NCBI GenBank assembly: GCA_030760725.1
Contig: JASWHV010000005.1
Location: forward strand, 95,982,622-96,046,621
DNA: 64,000 nt
Source: Neostapfia colusana
Lineage: Eukaryota; Streptophyta; Magnoliopsida; Poales; Poaceae
Direction: 5' to 3'
The translations under genes were made by a program, and so were the position numbers. This document shows, piece by piece, positions 1 to 12,359 of this stretch. Positions within the stretch are counted from its first letter, which is position 1; every line of letters starts with the position of its first letter. The notes under the pieces were generated by a model. The model saw only the letters and a program-made list of their open reading frames with translations, was not told the DNA's origin and ran no database searches.

Positions 1-263
1 TTGTTTAGACTTTAAAATTTTGAGACCTTGTTATATTTATATTTTCTGAGGGTTTCATGTCTCACGCGAAAATAAATGCACTCTTAATTTCATAGGGGTT
101 CACACATCAAAGCAAAACAACCTGAAGACGAGGTTGTGGACAATTGCCCATGGCTTCCACAACTCACGTCACACACCACACATTAACACACCATTAACTA
201 AGGTATTGACTCGCCTACTCGATAACCTGCTGAACTATGGGAAAGGACTCTACACGACTCGTA
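1..263 (-). other. Spacer between accessory ORF and gag of element A
   Basis: This stretch aligns with the spacer that separates the accessory ORF and gag in element I (49294-49606). I see no ORF of its own. In element I the spacer ends in a splice-acceptor-like sequence right before the gag ATG; here that site lies outside the window. Confidence 0.6.
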
Positions 264-1034
264 TCACTGGGCTGGCTCCTCGGGATCTTCCTCATCATTG
301 CGGCTGCCCTCTGACTCCGCTTTGGTTGGGGAAGCTGCTGGTGGAGAAGTGCGGCGACGCCTGCTCGCCCGGCGATCTGGGGAGTCAGAAGTCCATGTGT
401 CATTCACGGTGACACACAGTTCATTCCCATCTCCTCTTTCTCTCGCCCTCAAGCTGGCTCGAAGCAACGCCTCAGTCTCCTTCAGGGTGTCACGAACATC
501 CTGAAGCTCCTGCTGACACTCCTGCAGTCGAGTGCTGAGCATAGCCGCATCCTCCAAGCACAAGTCCATGTGCTCATGGGAAGTCCCCTGCTGCACTGGC
601 GGGTACTTGTACTCCGTTGTACCACTCTCACGCTGGAGGACATACACGTACTAAGTCCTGTCCAGGTGGCGACGATAGATGTGACTCTGGCAGGTGATTG
701 CCTCCCAGGTGACATCCTTCTCCTCATCGACCTGTGTCGCCCGACAAGCTGGAGAGCGGTGGATCTTGAGCAGCTGATTTTCATGGATAATCCTCATTTC
801 TGAACTCCATTTTTCCCGCTTCTCATGGATGGTCCGGGTGGAACTGTAGTGTATGATTAGCTTGTCCATATTGCCGGCGGCTTGGAGCATGCGTCGAAGA
901 CGGCGCAACAAGCCTCCTACTGCCAATCCGTAGGAGAGATACGTCACCGGACGGTTCTCCTCTCTCAGGGCAAGGGCAACAACGGGAACTCTCCCTCCGG
1001 TGGACTTGCGAGCGGTGTGGATCATGCGAACCAT
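264..1034 (-). pseudogene. Accessory ORF of element A with histone H3 tail-like N-terminus, one nonsense codon
   Basis: This is the counterpart of the intact ORF at 48523-49293. It starts at 1034 directly after a splice-acceptor-like TTTTAG, and stays in one frame to the stop at 264-266. A TAG at 651-653 interrupts it after 127 residues; element I has a Glu codon there. The first 21 codons keep the block TARKSTGG, so the H3-like tail survives in the truncated product. The part after the stop contains a Leu/Glu-rich probable coiled coil, an Arg-rich cluster and a Glu/Asp-rich C-terminus. Function is not known; the resemblance to the H3 tail is seen directly, any chromatin role is inference. 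Gag should follow beyond the window edge. Confidence 0.8.
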
Positions 1035-1237
1035 CTAAAACATAAAGCATTTAAACTTAAGTTGGATAAGATTTTAAACAAAAATCCTATTTTGAATAAA
1101 AGTTGGGTAAGATGAATAAAATGACCCCATTAAATAACACTTTTCAACCCACACCTTTGTAAAAATAGTTTTTACGAAAATAGGGTCCTTAAATACGTCC
1201 ATTTCTACCTAGGTCCACGTTCCTACGGGCAACCTTG

Positions 1238-1249
1238 GCTCTGATACCA
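1238..1249 (-). other. Primer binding site of element A (tRNA-iMet)
   Basis: On the minus strand the sequence is TGGTATCAGAGC, the complement of the 3' end of plant initiator tRNA-Met. It lies four bases inside the 5' LTR edge, as in element I. It fixes the orientation of element A as minus and identifies 1254-4666 as its 5' LTR. Confidence 0.93.
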
Positions 1250-1253
1250 CTTC

Positions 1254-4200
1254 TGTCACACCCGGTTTCTCCGAAGAGCAACCGAGTGAATATCACATGT
1301 ATGCCAGGATCATTTTCTCATACATGTGATGACAAATAGAGAAGCATCATTTATTACAAGCCATGTGTCGAATATAAATATGTCTTACAACGCATACGTC
1401 TCGATGGATGATAATAAGTTCATAACATGTAAATAAAATAGCAGCTGAATATTATTCTTGTGGGCTCCGTCACAGGCGTTGCCCGGGGGACTCCATGAAG
1501 CTAGAATCCTTCTTCGGTTCCGAAGTCTTGGTCATTGAACACCACATCATTCTCTTGACCTGAGCAGCAATATAAACAAACAAATATGCAAGTTTGAGTA
1601 CCTTTGGTACTCAGCAAATGGGGGAAGGTTATGTCATGCATGGCCAGAACAAGGAGAGGTTGAACTCATGGTTAAAGCACTACGCAATTAATACCTATCA
1701 CCTTAGCTTATTAAGCACCTACATTACTACATAGGTGAAATGGTCCCAATCTCCCATCCCATCATCATAATGAAATGACCATAACATCATTTTCAATGTT
1801 AAGCTCCCCGCTTAACATCCACAACTTCCATAGTCATCATCCTCTAATCATGAATAAGTCCAAGCCGCTCTTGACCGTGAGCACGGCTGTCATGACAGTT
1901 TTGACTCTACAGAGTTTGCACCACTGTACCCACATGTAGTGATTTCATCCCCCGTTGCCGGGTGGACTAAAAGAATCTCCATTATGCCAGTGGCCACGAA
2001 CCACATTCACACTTCCCAGGTGTGTAGCCAGGAGATCACTACGAAGCCTTTACAAAGGGATTCCCGACGAGCGTGGGCCCACTAAGGTTTCACCCCTAAC
2101 AGCATACAAGAGGCTCCAACCCCGCTGCAGTGGCCCCCTCTTGAACCTTGCGGTTCATATGGTAGTCCAGCTGACATCCACTCCCCGCACCATCCAACAC
2201 ACCCATACTACGCAGGGGATACACCTAATTAATTGGCCAAGCTGCCCCATCTCAGCATGTGGTTGGCACGGTAAAGCTAGGTTACATGCTCCATGAACCG
2301 GTCCCTAGGATCCAGGCAAGTACTAAACACAAACCGGAGTCTCGTGCACCCAGCACCAACCAAATCATCCAACTTGCCTTGATCCCTACCTCTACATAAC
2401 TCATAACATCTCATTCGAGAGTATGGTAAATAAACTGATGATCTTATATCCCAATTATCCCATTCTAAGCATGGCTAAGCACAAGTAATATGAGTGAATG
2501 ACATAATAAAACAAATCCCAACCCAAGCTACAAGGAAACAAGATAATGCAATTCTAGGGAAACATCCTAGCATGGGTTTCATATTTCAATTGACAATGCA
2601 AATAATTCTATCTACACATCCTAGCATAGGATCAAAGTGGTCAAGGACACTTGCCTTCTTCCTGCTGCTCTGAGAATGGAAAGTCTTGGTCTTGGAAGGG
2701 GAGAACTTGCTCTGGGGCAGGTTCTACTCATGCCAATACACATAGCAAAAGAAAACAACAATCCATAAGACATAGTTCACACTTTCACTTCATACAAACC
2801 ACACATACATACCTATGAAAGTCATTCACATTACTAAGTGTTGTGGTTATTCCTAGATGTGTTGATTTTTGGCCTACATGCACTTTTAAACATATGTATG
2901 TTATTTCTAACTTTTGTGTTCAGATTTCTGTTTGCACACTATATATGAATTTCCAATTTAAACAAATTCTTTAATACACTCTTTATCTACCAAGTTTGCA
3001 TGGAAGGTAATTTCCTACTCCAAATGGGTTTTCAGATCTTCTACCAAATCCTAAACTGAAGTCTTTGGATTTGGAGACTTCATTTATCATTTTCTAGTTA
3101 TGCATACCTATTTTCCTATATTTTCCAGATTTATTTTCTATGCCTAAAAGTGAGTTTTAATATTAAATAGTAGGGCATATCATCTAAACAGAATAGGTTC
3201 TGATCTAAAATATTAAATAATATATTTTGGAACTTCTCCTATGATGTGAACTAATTTAAATTTATTTTACCAATTTTCAGAATTATTTCCTAACCTAAAA
3301 ATGTGTCCCTATAACTAATAAATGTGAACAATCAATTAAACAGATTCATTTCAGCTTAAAATCTACTTTTAACTCATTCTAAAGTTTTCCATGTACTAGG
3401 AGAGTTTAAATTTGAATTTACAATGTGTTTGTCTCACCTTTTAAATTTTAAATCCTAATCACATATTCAAATTCCTAAATTTAATATCATATAGGGTTAA
3501 GAAGGTAAACTCACCCCACTACAGGGTCTATTATATAATTTCATAAATTTCCAGTGGTCTAACTACACATAACAGAGGGGTTTTCCTAATTTTTATTAAG
3601 TCCAGGGGCTAAAACTGATTTTTAAATGAATTTACATGAATTTCTGAAGTTTCAGGGGCTAGATCAGAAGTTTCTGGGGCTAGCTCGTGTTTTCCGAGAT
3701 CCCCAGGGGGTAGCGCATAAGAATCCCGACCTTTATAATGCGGGGCTGATGTGGACCGTCCGATTTAAAGTGGACGGCTCAGATTAGATCATCGAACCGG
3801 TACGCGCGGGTTTTAATTCTACCATGCGATTTAAAATAGACGGCGCACAAGCGGCCACGTCGCCCTGGCCGTGCGCGGGCGGCGCTGCCCGGCGGCGCGC
3901 GGCGGCGGGAGGCGGCGATCTCGCCGGAAAACTTTGGATCTTCGTCTATTATTCCTAAAACTGGGATTTCATGGCATAGATCGGTAGAGGGGAGGTCGGG
4001 GATCTCACCTCGGGGTTTTTCTTGAGCTCGGAGGTCCTGGAAGGCGGTCGGCGACGAGGTCCGAGATGGAATCGCTGCGGTGCTCGTCGGAGCTGTGCCT
4101 AGAGCGCAATCCACCGAGTCTTTTGCACTTGTGTGATCCCCCGGAGGCGGTGGAACGTGATTGGCGCGTTAGATTGGAAAATCCGAGCAGGGATCGAGAG

Positions 4201-4666
4201 AATAACGTGATCGGAGCTTCGGTTCTCACCGGGAGGAAAAACAGCCGATCGTGGGGGAAAAACTGGGCGACGCCGGTGTTTTTATAGACGAGGAAGGGCG
4301 GCGTGTCTGTTTAGATCGAGCCGGGGTCGTCCGGGACCGGGAGTCGGGCTGGGGATGCGGATTTCCGGAGTCGGTTGCGATCGGGCGTGCGCGGAAGAGT
4401 CCAGCTGTTGGCGCGAGCGGGAGGTGAGGGATGACACGCGGGCCCCGCGTGTCAGTGAGGAAGAGAGAGAGGAGCGCGCGGCTGCGGGCTGGCGCGGGGG
4501 CTGGTGGTTTTTGGCCCACTGGCCGGGGGTTTTGTTTTTTTCTTTTTCTTTTTCTTTTCTGTTTTGAGTTGAATTTGAATTCCAATTTGAATTTGAATTT
4601 CTGCACTACATGCAATACGTTGAAATTTTTTTAAATTCCCCTCTTAACAGGTTTTGGGGTGTTACA
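1254..4666 (-). repeat. 5' LTR of element A (3413 bp)
   Basis: On the minus strand this LTR begins TGTAACACCCC and ends TGTGACA, matching both LTRs of element I (3430 and 3429 bp). A TATA box lies at 4279-4286, so U3 is only about 400 bp and about 3 kb follows the presumed transcription start. A GC-richer block near 1870-2320 carries three adjacent dyads (1875-1914). A 12-bp inverted repeat (1292-1303 and 1319-1330) lies near the 3' edge. Open frames in it, such as 1955-2296 on the plus strand, are antisense to the element and are not treated as genes. Confidence 0.92.
4279..4286 (-). promoter_or_regulatory. TATA box of LTR A
   Basis: The minus strand reads TATAAAAA here, at the same position relative to the LTR start as in both LTRs of element I (45281-45288 and 54522-54529). 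This is the probable RNA polymerase II core promoter of the element. Confidence 0.75.
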
Positions 4667-4671
4667 ATGTC
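4667..4671. repeat. Presumed target-site duplication of element A (right copy)
   Basis: ATGTC directly follows the LTR end. The left partner is beyond the window, so the duplication cannot be confirmed here. Confidence 0.4.
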
Positions 4672-7579
4672 CTAGCCTATTTAGCACGGCCTTATTCTAC
4701 GACGATGACACAATTCTACCCTTGACCTCAGGGTTCATGTTTGGTTATGCAAGTGGGGTATCAAACATCCTTGACCTAATGCACATACAAACCTTGACCA
4801 ATAGTAGTGAACAAATGGAAAACTTTAAAAACAACTTAAGTGCAAACCGGGGCATGCCTTGGTTTTGCAGGTGACTTAAGTCAGATAAGATGAAGTTAGT
4901 TGCTGATGATGACTTGAAGCTTAATCCTTTCCTTCTTGCTCCTTGATCAAATCTTCACTTATCCACGTTTAATCACTACACGTTATGAGTATGCATACAT
5001 GTTTAATTATAAATACTTTTGCTAACAAGTGCTAAAGACAAGTTTGAAACTGGAACTTTGTTTAAGAATTTAAAATGACACTGGGGTGGTGGTTTGGGTA
5101 TGTGTTTAAGCACTATCATCAAGTGATGAGTGGGGTTTCATCACTTGGGTGGGGATCAACTAATGGTTGAACAGAACACTAATTATCCAGGGTCCAAAGG
5201 AGCTGGAAATTTTCTTGGGGGTTCCTTGTCACAAGAAAGTCTCCTGGTCCAAAATTCAGAATATTTCACTAAGTGGATCACCCAGAAAAATCCCCTAAGC
5301 ATTTAGGCCAAGAGGAATTAATTCTGAATAAATTTGCATTTTCATGCAAATTCAAGTGAACTACAAATTCATACATAGCTTAGGGAGCATGCATGAAATT
5401 TCCTAGGATTTTTGGAGCTAAGGAATGCCCAGAACTGAATTTCCAAGTTTTGGAAATTCTCTGAAAATGTTTATGTATTTATTTGAATACAGAAATTTGG
5501 AATTAGAATTACCCTAACTAAATCACCTCCAAATGAGCTGAAACTTTTACAGGAGTCTCCTAATATCCTAAAGAATGTCCTGGCCACATTTGAGGAATTT
5601 TGGATGAACCAAACTCCCTCTAAAATTCTTTTGCTGAAAAGCTTTAAAGAATTCTCCAGAATTTTATATTGGTTTTCATGCAAATTGGGTTGCATATTTG
5701 GATAGAGTTTTTCATCCTGAATCCAACCAAATTTGAATCATTAATTTTGGAGCTCCCTAGCAAAAGTTATGCAGTTCCAAAGTTTGAGCTGAATTTGTAA
5801 TTCAAACTGAATTGGAAACAGTTTAAACTCTGACCGGCACACGTGTCAGTCCCTCGCTGTAGCCACACCACGGTCCACAGCTGCCCAGTCTGTAGCCGCA
5901 GAAGATCAGGTGGCCACAGCAAATCCCAGTTGACCGCCACGGCCACTTACCAGTGGGGCCAGCAGCTTCTTCTTCCTCCCGCCCCCCTTTTTCCCGCGTG
6001 CTCCACCCCCCTCACCGGCGCGGCGCTGACCTCGCCGGACTTGACTTTCCGGCCATCCCACGGCCTGCTACTCGCCGCCTGGCGGTTTTTGAGGGCCGGA
6101 AAGCCATTCCCGTGGTCTGCGTGGGCTGTAGAGGACCGCAAGTGGTCGGGCGACGGGCAGCGGCCTCGGCCCTTGTCTGGCGACGTCGGCCGGCCTCCCT
6201 ACTGACCCAAATCAGCGGATTTATTGCTCCAGAGCACCAGTGACTCATGGCCGAGGTCATCATGCAAGCAACCGAGCTCGGAAACGCCCCCAAGTACCAA
6301 GTCATCGTGCGCCCTAGCTTAAAAACGGGTGTCCGACGCTAAAACTCGAAGAACACTGTCGAGGCTCTACTGTTCTTCCGGATTTTTGATGTCAGCGACG
6401 CACCAGGATGTCTCTAGCCTATACCGTGATCAGAATGAGCAAAGAACTGTTGTTGATCACAAATTTGAGAAATCTCCCCACCACGGCTTATGGACACCTC
6501 GTCGGTTTTTCTAGAAATTCCCGGGCTACCATGGATGAATTGCCTAGGGTCTTTGGCAGTGTGAAGAGGAGGGGGTGGCGCACCTTTTTGCTGTTCAACC
6601 CGGGTTGTGACACGGCCTGTATCGCCGGGGCGTCGAGGAGGCGCGGCGGCGGCCTCAAACGAAGCTCCACGGCAACTTCTTGCTGTGACCAGCGCACACG
6701 GGCTAGTGCACGGTTTTGGGTAGCTCGAGGAGGATCCGTAGGTTCTTGCGCACGCTGCCACAAGCTCAGACAGCCGTGCAAGGGGCGAGCGGCGCCCAGC
6801 GACGATCGGCGCTGAGGCCCGGTCGAGCGGGTAGGAAAAACTCTCGGTGATGAAGCTGTGGTGTGGAAAAGGCGTAGCCCAGGTGTTCTCTCGGTGCAGT
6901 GAGGCGCACGCGGCGGGAGACCGATAAGGGCGCGTGGGGAGAACCGACGTTGAAGCAACTCGGGAGCTGGCAGTATCGTGGCTTCGGTGGCGCGCGCGCG
7001 TGTTTCCGGTCCTTCGAGCGAGAACAGTGATCCGGTTTGAGTCTTAACAGAGAGCAATTTGCTTCGGTGCTAAGTCTCTCCCTCTCCTCAATGACAATTG
7101 GGACCCACAGTCCATCTCCCAGATATCTCCAAACTTTGACACCTTGTAAATCATCTATGCAGGATCCAAATTCAAAAACCATTTTGAAATTTGCCAATTT
7201 GTGACACAGTTTCAAGTTTAAATTCAAATTTGGATGAATTTCACAAGTTCTATTGATATTCATATCAAAGCCTCTCCAAATTTGCTCAAAACTTGGCTCC
7301 CTCATAATTTGGATCTGAGGAATTCAAATATGTCCTCTGATCTTTGAGTTGGCTATTGCAAATACACTTTTTCAAACAACAGTTTGAATTTTCTCTTTTG
7401 AGCATGCCCTCCTTCTTTTAGAAGTGCACCCCTTAATTCAAACTGAATTCAAAGTTTTATTGCACATGCCAACACTTTCATGAGTAACACAAAAGTTTTT
7501 GTAAGTCCCATTTCTTGCATATAAACTCAACTTTATACATAGATCAATTTTTCTATTTACATGTTTTGGGACTTTTACA
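4667..7579 (-). repeat. LTR B, partial, interrupted by element A
   Basis: This is part of a gypsy LTR related to LTRs C, D and E. It shares with them the short block around GCAAACCGGGGC followed by TTGC, then AT-rich sequence, then a GC-rich segment (about 5840-7050). The right end reads ACTTTTACA at 7579, so the minus strand starts TGTAAAAG. The next bases, GTCAT, continue LTR C in the middle of its sequence, which shows that B was inserted into C. The missing end of B must lie on the far side of element A, outside the window. ORFs in the GC-rich segment overlap on both strands and show no known domain. Confidence 0.75.
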
Positions 7580-7704
7580 GTCATGAAACTCTAAATGCTG
7601 AAAATCGAGGGCTGAATATAGCAGTTTGCACAAAGGATGCTCTTGAGCTAAAGGAGAGTCCTTACTTCAAGTTTTAAGTAACTTTTATAGCCCTCGCGCA
7701 ATTT

Positions 7705-7749
7705 ACATCGAGACTCCACAATCAAACAAGAAACGCTTCATCTCGATGT
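7705..7749 (-). other. Conserved LTR stem-loop, copy in LTR C left
   Basis: ACATCGAGA (7705-7713) is the exact reverse complement of TCTCGATGT (7741-7749). The 27-nt loop contains CAATCAAACAAGAAAC, which is also the loop core in LTRs D, E and F. A second, weaker copy follows at about 7815-7860. Confidence 0.7.
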
Positions 7750-10700
7750 CACTTGCCCGAGGTGAAAGTAACTTTAGTGAGCTACCCTAGACTCATACAG
7801 ACCTTGCGCCATTATCGTCGAGACTCCACAATCAAACAAGAAACGCTTTGCCTTGACGCTACTAGCCCAAGGTGGAAAATAAATTTAGTGAAAGTGTTGA
7901 TCATTCCTCATCTCCATTATGAGGATTACTCACAAAGCATATTAAATGTTTCCCAGTTTATTACTACGTCACGACGCAGAGAACAAGTATGCTCGGTCCA
8001 TTCCGCGAGCGACGGTGATTGCAATCAAACACACCCGGCTGACACGACACGTACGCCCGTACTCGACGTTGCACACAGCAACCGTCACTGACGTCGTACG
8101 TGGCCACCTTTCACACGACACCCAAATGTCGAACCGGTCCCACCGACTGGGATTAAGTCTCTCTATGGCAAACCCTCGTAGAGCCGACTTCTCTATCCTT
8201 TCAGCACCGGCATCAGACGGTGAGGTATGTCTCGACACCCAGGCTAACATGTTACATCGGTTTCCTGGGTCCCATATAGCCAGTATGCATCCGGTACACA
8301 ACTCAAACTTGTCTAACGGGCCGCACACGAGAACGGGTCTTAATCGACTCAGACATAGACTAGGTTCACAGGACCACGTCCTTGAGTCTTCCATCCACTG
8401 CCCCGTCTCCATTCCGAACTATGAGGATCAATTCCCAACTCTTCCGATTGATCCCCCTTAATCCCGGTTCACGAGTAGGAAACTGCCCACTCGAGTTATG
8501 CCTCTTTTAATCCACTTTTGTTAACTTGAGATCAGCAATTATAATCAAGTGTTAACCTACTCTACATTATACTACAGGGTTTTCTGGGTCATGCATTTGG
8601 AGTGTCATACCATCTAGACTTAATGCAATAGACTAAATGCTAGACAATATAAAGTGAATACAAATAGCAACTTGTAAGTTTTGATGCAAACTGGGGCATG
8701 CCTTTGTTTTGCAGGGGACTAATATATATAACTCAGTTAGTGAAGACCACTTGGCTTGATCTCTTGCCTCCCTCCTTTGATCTCTACTCCGATGACTTCA
8801 AGTTCTTCACGTAGATGCTACACGTAATGAATATGCACATATGTTTAATTGTAAAGACTTTGCTACAAGTTCTAATAACAAGTTTTTAAAAACTGGAACT
8901 CTGTTTAAGAATTTAAAATGACACTGATGCTAGTGGTTTGGGGTTGGATCTAAGCACATGATTAAGTGCTAAGTGGTTTCCCCCTCTTCTATATTGATCA
9001 CCTTAAGAGGTTAAAAAGAACAGGGGTGATCCAGAGCTCCAATGGAGCTGAGAATTTTCATGTGAGTTCCTTGTCACAAGAAAGTCCTCTGGATCAAAAA
9101 TTAGCACTTTTCATTGAGTGGTTTGTTCAGAACAATTTTCTAAGAAATCAAGCAAGGAAGAATTAATTCTGAGATAACACCCATGTTCATGCCAAACTTA
9201 GTGAACTAAAATTTCAATTATAGTTCATATAGCTTGCATGAATTTTCCTAGCATTTTTGGAGTTATGATTTACCCAGAACTTAATTTCCAAGTTTTGGAA
9301 ATTCTTTGAAAATGTTTCTGTATTCAATTGAACACAGCAACTTTAAATCTAATTTGCCCTACCCAAATCAAATCCGAATGAGCTGAACCTTTTACAGGAG
9401 TTCACTAATATCCTAAAGAATATTCTTGCAAAATTTGAGTATTTTTCGGTAAACCAAACTTCCTCAAAAATTCTTTTGCTGAAAAGCTTTAAAGAATTTT
9501 CCAGAATAATTAATGAGTTTCATACAAATTGGGTTGTATACTTGGACAGAGCTGTTCAATATGAATCCAACCCAATTTGAATCACTTAAATTGGAGCTTC
9601 CTAGCAAAAGTTATGACGCTCTAAAGTTTGGGGAAATTCTGGGATTTCAACTAACCGGAAAAAGTTCAAATCTCTGACAGCGGGTCCGGCCCACACGTGT
9701 CAGTTCCTCGGTCGAACCACATGGGGCCACAGGACTGTTTCCCGCAATGTCACAGATGATCCGGTGCCACAGAAGATCCCACCACTAATTCCTGAGCGAC
9801 TGACAAGCGGGCCCGGCCAACTCGTCTTCTTCCTCTCGCTCCCGCGCCCGCGCGCCGCCGGGCTCGCCAGAGCCGCGCTGATCTTTGCCGTCCGGCCAGC
9901 TCCTGCGTCCTTCCTTTCCGCTAGGGCCTAAAATCGTGTGCTGAACACGATGGGAGCCTTTCCACCAACCGGCAGTGGCTCTAACCTGGTCGGCGACGGT
10001 GTGGCGGCTCAGGATCATTTCGGCGATGTCACCCGACTCTTCTAGCACGCCAATACCTCGGTGGGAGGGCTCTACAGCACCGGGGAATCCCAGGTAAGGT
10101 CGACATGGCCATGTAAAGGCTCGTGGAAGGCTCTAAACCTAGCTTTCACCGTGAGCCCGATCCTCCCCGCCATAACCGCCGTTGGAAAACCTAGAAATAC
10201 TCGGCCTACGTGCAGTTTCAAGATAGGGATGTGGAGGGCTAATGATCGCTGACTAGTGGCGGTCCTGTGTGCAAGAATCCATGATCTAAGAACGAGCAGA
10301 GGGATCAAATTCGGGATTACCGTGCCGGATGGTCGGTTTGTGCCCGCCGGAGGAGTTTTCTCAAATTCACGCTCGGTGGGTCATGTCACGGCTTGAGCTT
10401 TGGAGGTGACCACCAGAGGGTCCTAGCGCGTCCGCGGGTGCTCTCGATCGGGCATGACAAGCCCCATGCAGCGCTTTCCACGTGCGACCTCTCCATCAGT
10501 TCTCAGCCGGCAACCACGGAAGCACGGAGTTCTCGGTATAGAAGCTGAACACCGATCCGTGGCATGTCGAGGATGGAGAGGGCGAGGCCCTGGTGCCATT
10601 TTGCAACTCTCCAGCCTCTGTTCACGCTCACTCGAGCCGGCTGCCTATTGATAAGGGTGGCGGCGGTGGCCCTGTCCCTGTGCGTGAGAGAAGAAGCAAA

Positions 10701-10897
10701 CCGAGGGTTCTCTCGGGGTTATGGCACGGGAAAACACCGGCTGAAGTGATGAGATCGGGGAAAACAGCTCGCCAGCGCAAAAGAATTCACGAGGAGGTGT
10801 CCCCGGTGCTGCGTGGTGTCGTCCGGTGGAGCCTCGGTGCTGTCTCGGTTGTTTCGCGTGGGAACAGAAAAGAACCGACTCAATTCAGATATTTGGT

Positions 10898-10903
10898 CCG
10901 TTA
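10898..10903. repeat. Target-site duplication of solo LTR D (left copy)
   Basis: CCGTTA precedes the TG start of LTR D and recurs at 30109-30114. Six bases rather than the usual five for gypsy elements; the outer base may match by chance. Confidence 0.65.
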
Positions 10904-11440
10904 TGTCTGCGGGGACCACCCGTGGTTCACCCACTCCAAGATCGCATAGGGTGGTGCCGTGCAATGAGGCACCCAACCGCACACACGAAAAGATTAGAGA
11001 ACAACATACAAACTTTTATTTGATATAAAACAGCGGAAGTCTTTTACAAAATATAACTATACAGCGGAAGTAATGTACATTTGTAGCCTCTCATCCTAAC
11101 TATGCAAAAGTGCAGCTGTCCAGCCCGGGGATGCTACACACTAGCAGCAAGTAACCGGAGATCACAGCGGCGTGCAGGGCTCCAGCTCGGCCGTGTACCC
11201 CGACGGGGGCATCACCTCATCCTCGGAACCCTCCTCATAGCTCTCACCTGCATACAGCTCAAATATTGCAACCGTGAGCATGATGGCTCAGCATGGCTTA
11301 ACCGTCTAGCCTAGGCATGGAACTCTACATGCAGGGATGTGTATGATAGGAAAAGGAATTTACGACAAAGACACGCCTATAAGTTGATCCTTACTATCAG
11401 TTTTTTATAGCAGCAGATTCATATGCCTTAGGCAGCCCTC

Positions 11441-11485
11441 ACATTGGAAGTCCACAATCAAACAAGAAACACTTTCTTCCGATGT
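11441..11485 (-). other. Conserved LTR stem-loop, copy in LTR D
   Basis: ACATTGGAAG (11441-11450) pairs with CTTCCGATGT (11476-11485) with one mismatch. The arm sequence differs from that in LTRs C and E, but both arms have changed together. The loop again contains CAATCAAACAAGAAAC. Confidence 0.65.
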
Positions 11486-12245
11486 GGTGATGCCCAAAGC
11501 AGAAAGTAAACTTAATTAGCTGTACCTCTACAGAATACATGGTTTCCAAAACATTAATCTATCATCACAGCATATTATCATTCAACTGTCTTACTTTACT
11601 TCTTACTACATCGTGAAACAGTGAACAAGCGGTACTCAAATAACCGCGAGGGACGGTGATTGCAATCAAGAGACACTCGGACACGTTGCATACACCCACT
11701 TTCAGAAGCGTGATTCCACACCCCTTCCTACTCTGTTGTATGCAACAACCTTTCAAAGGCAACCCAAACACCGAACCGGTCCATCCGTAACGGGCAGAAG
11801 GTCCCCGCGTGGAGCGTGACTTTACCCACTGGCAGATTTACACCTTGCTACCCTCAACCCACTCCTATTTACGGTGGGTAAGCATCGGCACCCAGGTTAA
11901 CCAATTACATCGGTTCCCTGCTTATGTCAGTATGCCATCTGGTACTGTTCAATACTTGTTCATCAGGACAGCACACGACTCGGTCCTCAAGCGATACCAA
12001 CAGGGCTACACACGTGAGACCTCCGGTCACTGCTTCCTATCCCCCCTGCTGGGTCTCATTTTGTCCACTTTTAAGCCATTTTCTATTCTGACCAAACAGT
12101 GTGATAAAACCTTACCTCGCGAGTAGATTCCAACTGCTCGACTTCTACCGAGATCCTAAGCATATTAGCATGACATTCTCTACTCGTCGAGTCTGTAGGC
12201 TACCCAACCCTCCATAGGATTTAAAAGGTTATGCGAGTGGGGTTT

Positions 12246-12250
12246 CAATC
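12246..12250. repeat. Target-site duplication of element E (left copy)
   Basis: CAATC precedes the element and recurs exactly at 27613-27617. Confidence 0.92.
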
Positions 12251-12353
12251 TGACACGACCCCACGGTCTTGTCGAGCCAGGATCACGCTGAAGGGTGCTG
12301 CCTTGCACAACACCGAATAACACACATCAAAGGTACAAAGTGGAAGCAAAACT

Positions 12354-12359
12354 TTTATT
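12354..12359 (-). promoter_or_regulatory. Possible poly(A) signal in the 3' LTR of element E
   Basis: The minus strand reads AATAAA about 100 bases before the LTR end. The same signal occurs at the matching place in LTR F. It is the likely 3'-processing signal of the element RNA. Confidence 0.5.

Larger units (their letters stand above)
1..4666 (-). mobile_element. Element A: partial Ty3/gypsy element, same family as element I
   Basis: Reading on the minus strand, this is the 5' end of an element: LTR (1254-4666), primer binding site (1238-1249), accessory ORF (264-1034) and the spacer before gag. Gag itself would start just beyond the left edge, judging from the 313-bp spacer in element I. 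LTR, leader and accessory ORF align along their length with element I (44876-57549), with scattered mismatches, so A and I are separate insertions of one family. The right junction at 4666/4667 abuts LTR B. The expected 5-bp target duplication on this side is ATGTC (4667-4671); its partner lies outside the window. The accessory ORF carries a premature stop. Confidence 0.9.
7580..10903 (-). repeat. LTR C, left copy (probable 3' LTR of element C), partial
   Basis: This segment aligns almost base for base with 33923-37021 plus 59361-59580, the 5' LTR of element C. It starts in mid-LTR because LTR B is inserted at 7579/7580. At the right it is cut by solo LTR D at 10903/10904; about 16 further bases (30115-30130) may be its remnant beyond D. 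Compared with the right copy, about 580 bp of the LTR end are missing. It contains two copies of a stem-loop block (7705-7749 and about 7815-7860). Pairing it with the right copy as one element fits the internal remnant at 30131-33512, but a separate insertion of the same family is not excluded. Confidence 0.75.
10904..12250 (-). repeat. Solo LTR D, first part
   Basis: LTR D starts TGTCTGCGGGG (plus-strand reading) at 10904 and continues to 12250, where element E is inserted. The rest is at 27618-30108, giving about 3.8 kb, a full LTR length. No primer binding site, polypurine tract or internal region adjoins it on either side, and CCGTTA repeats flank it, so it is a solo LTR. It carries the shared stem-loop block (11441-11485). 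The sequence is related to LTRs C and E but clearly diverged. The last five bases (12246-12250) are the left target duplication of element E. Confidence 0.75.

Noticed and set aside
1240..1250. tRNA gene suspected from tRNA-like bases at several primer binding sites
   Set aside because: Only 12 bases match the tRNA 3' end; no cloverleaf is present.
6488..7057. Long minus-strand frames in the GC-rich part of LTR B
   Set aside because: GC-rich LTR segment with open frames on both strands, Arg/Pro/Ala-rich by composition, no recognisable domain.
7946..8461. 171-codon open frame in LTR C, repeated at 34293-34808, with a 147-codon antisense frame overlapping it
   Set aside because: Both copies are the two LTRs of one element family and are nearly identical, so conservation is duplication. 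No domain, and both strands are open.
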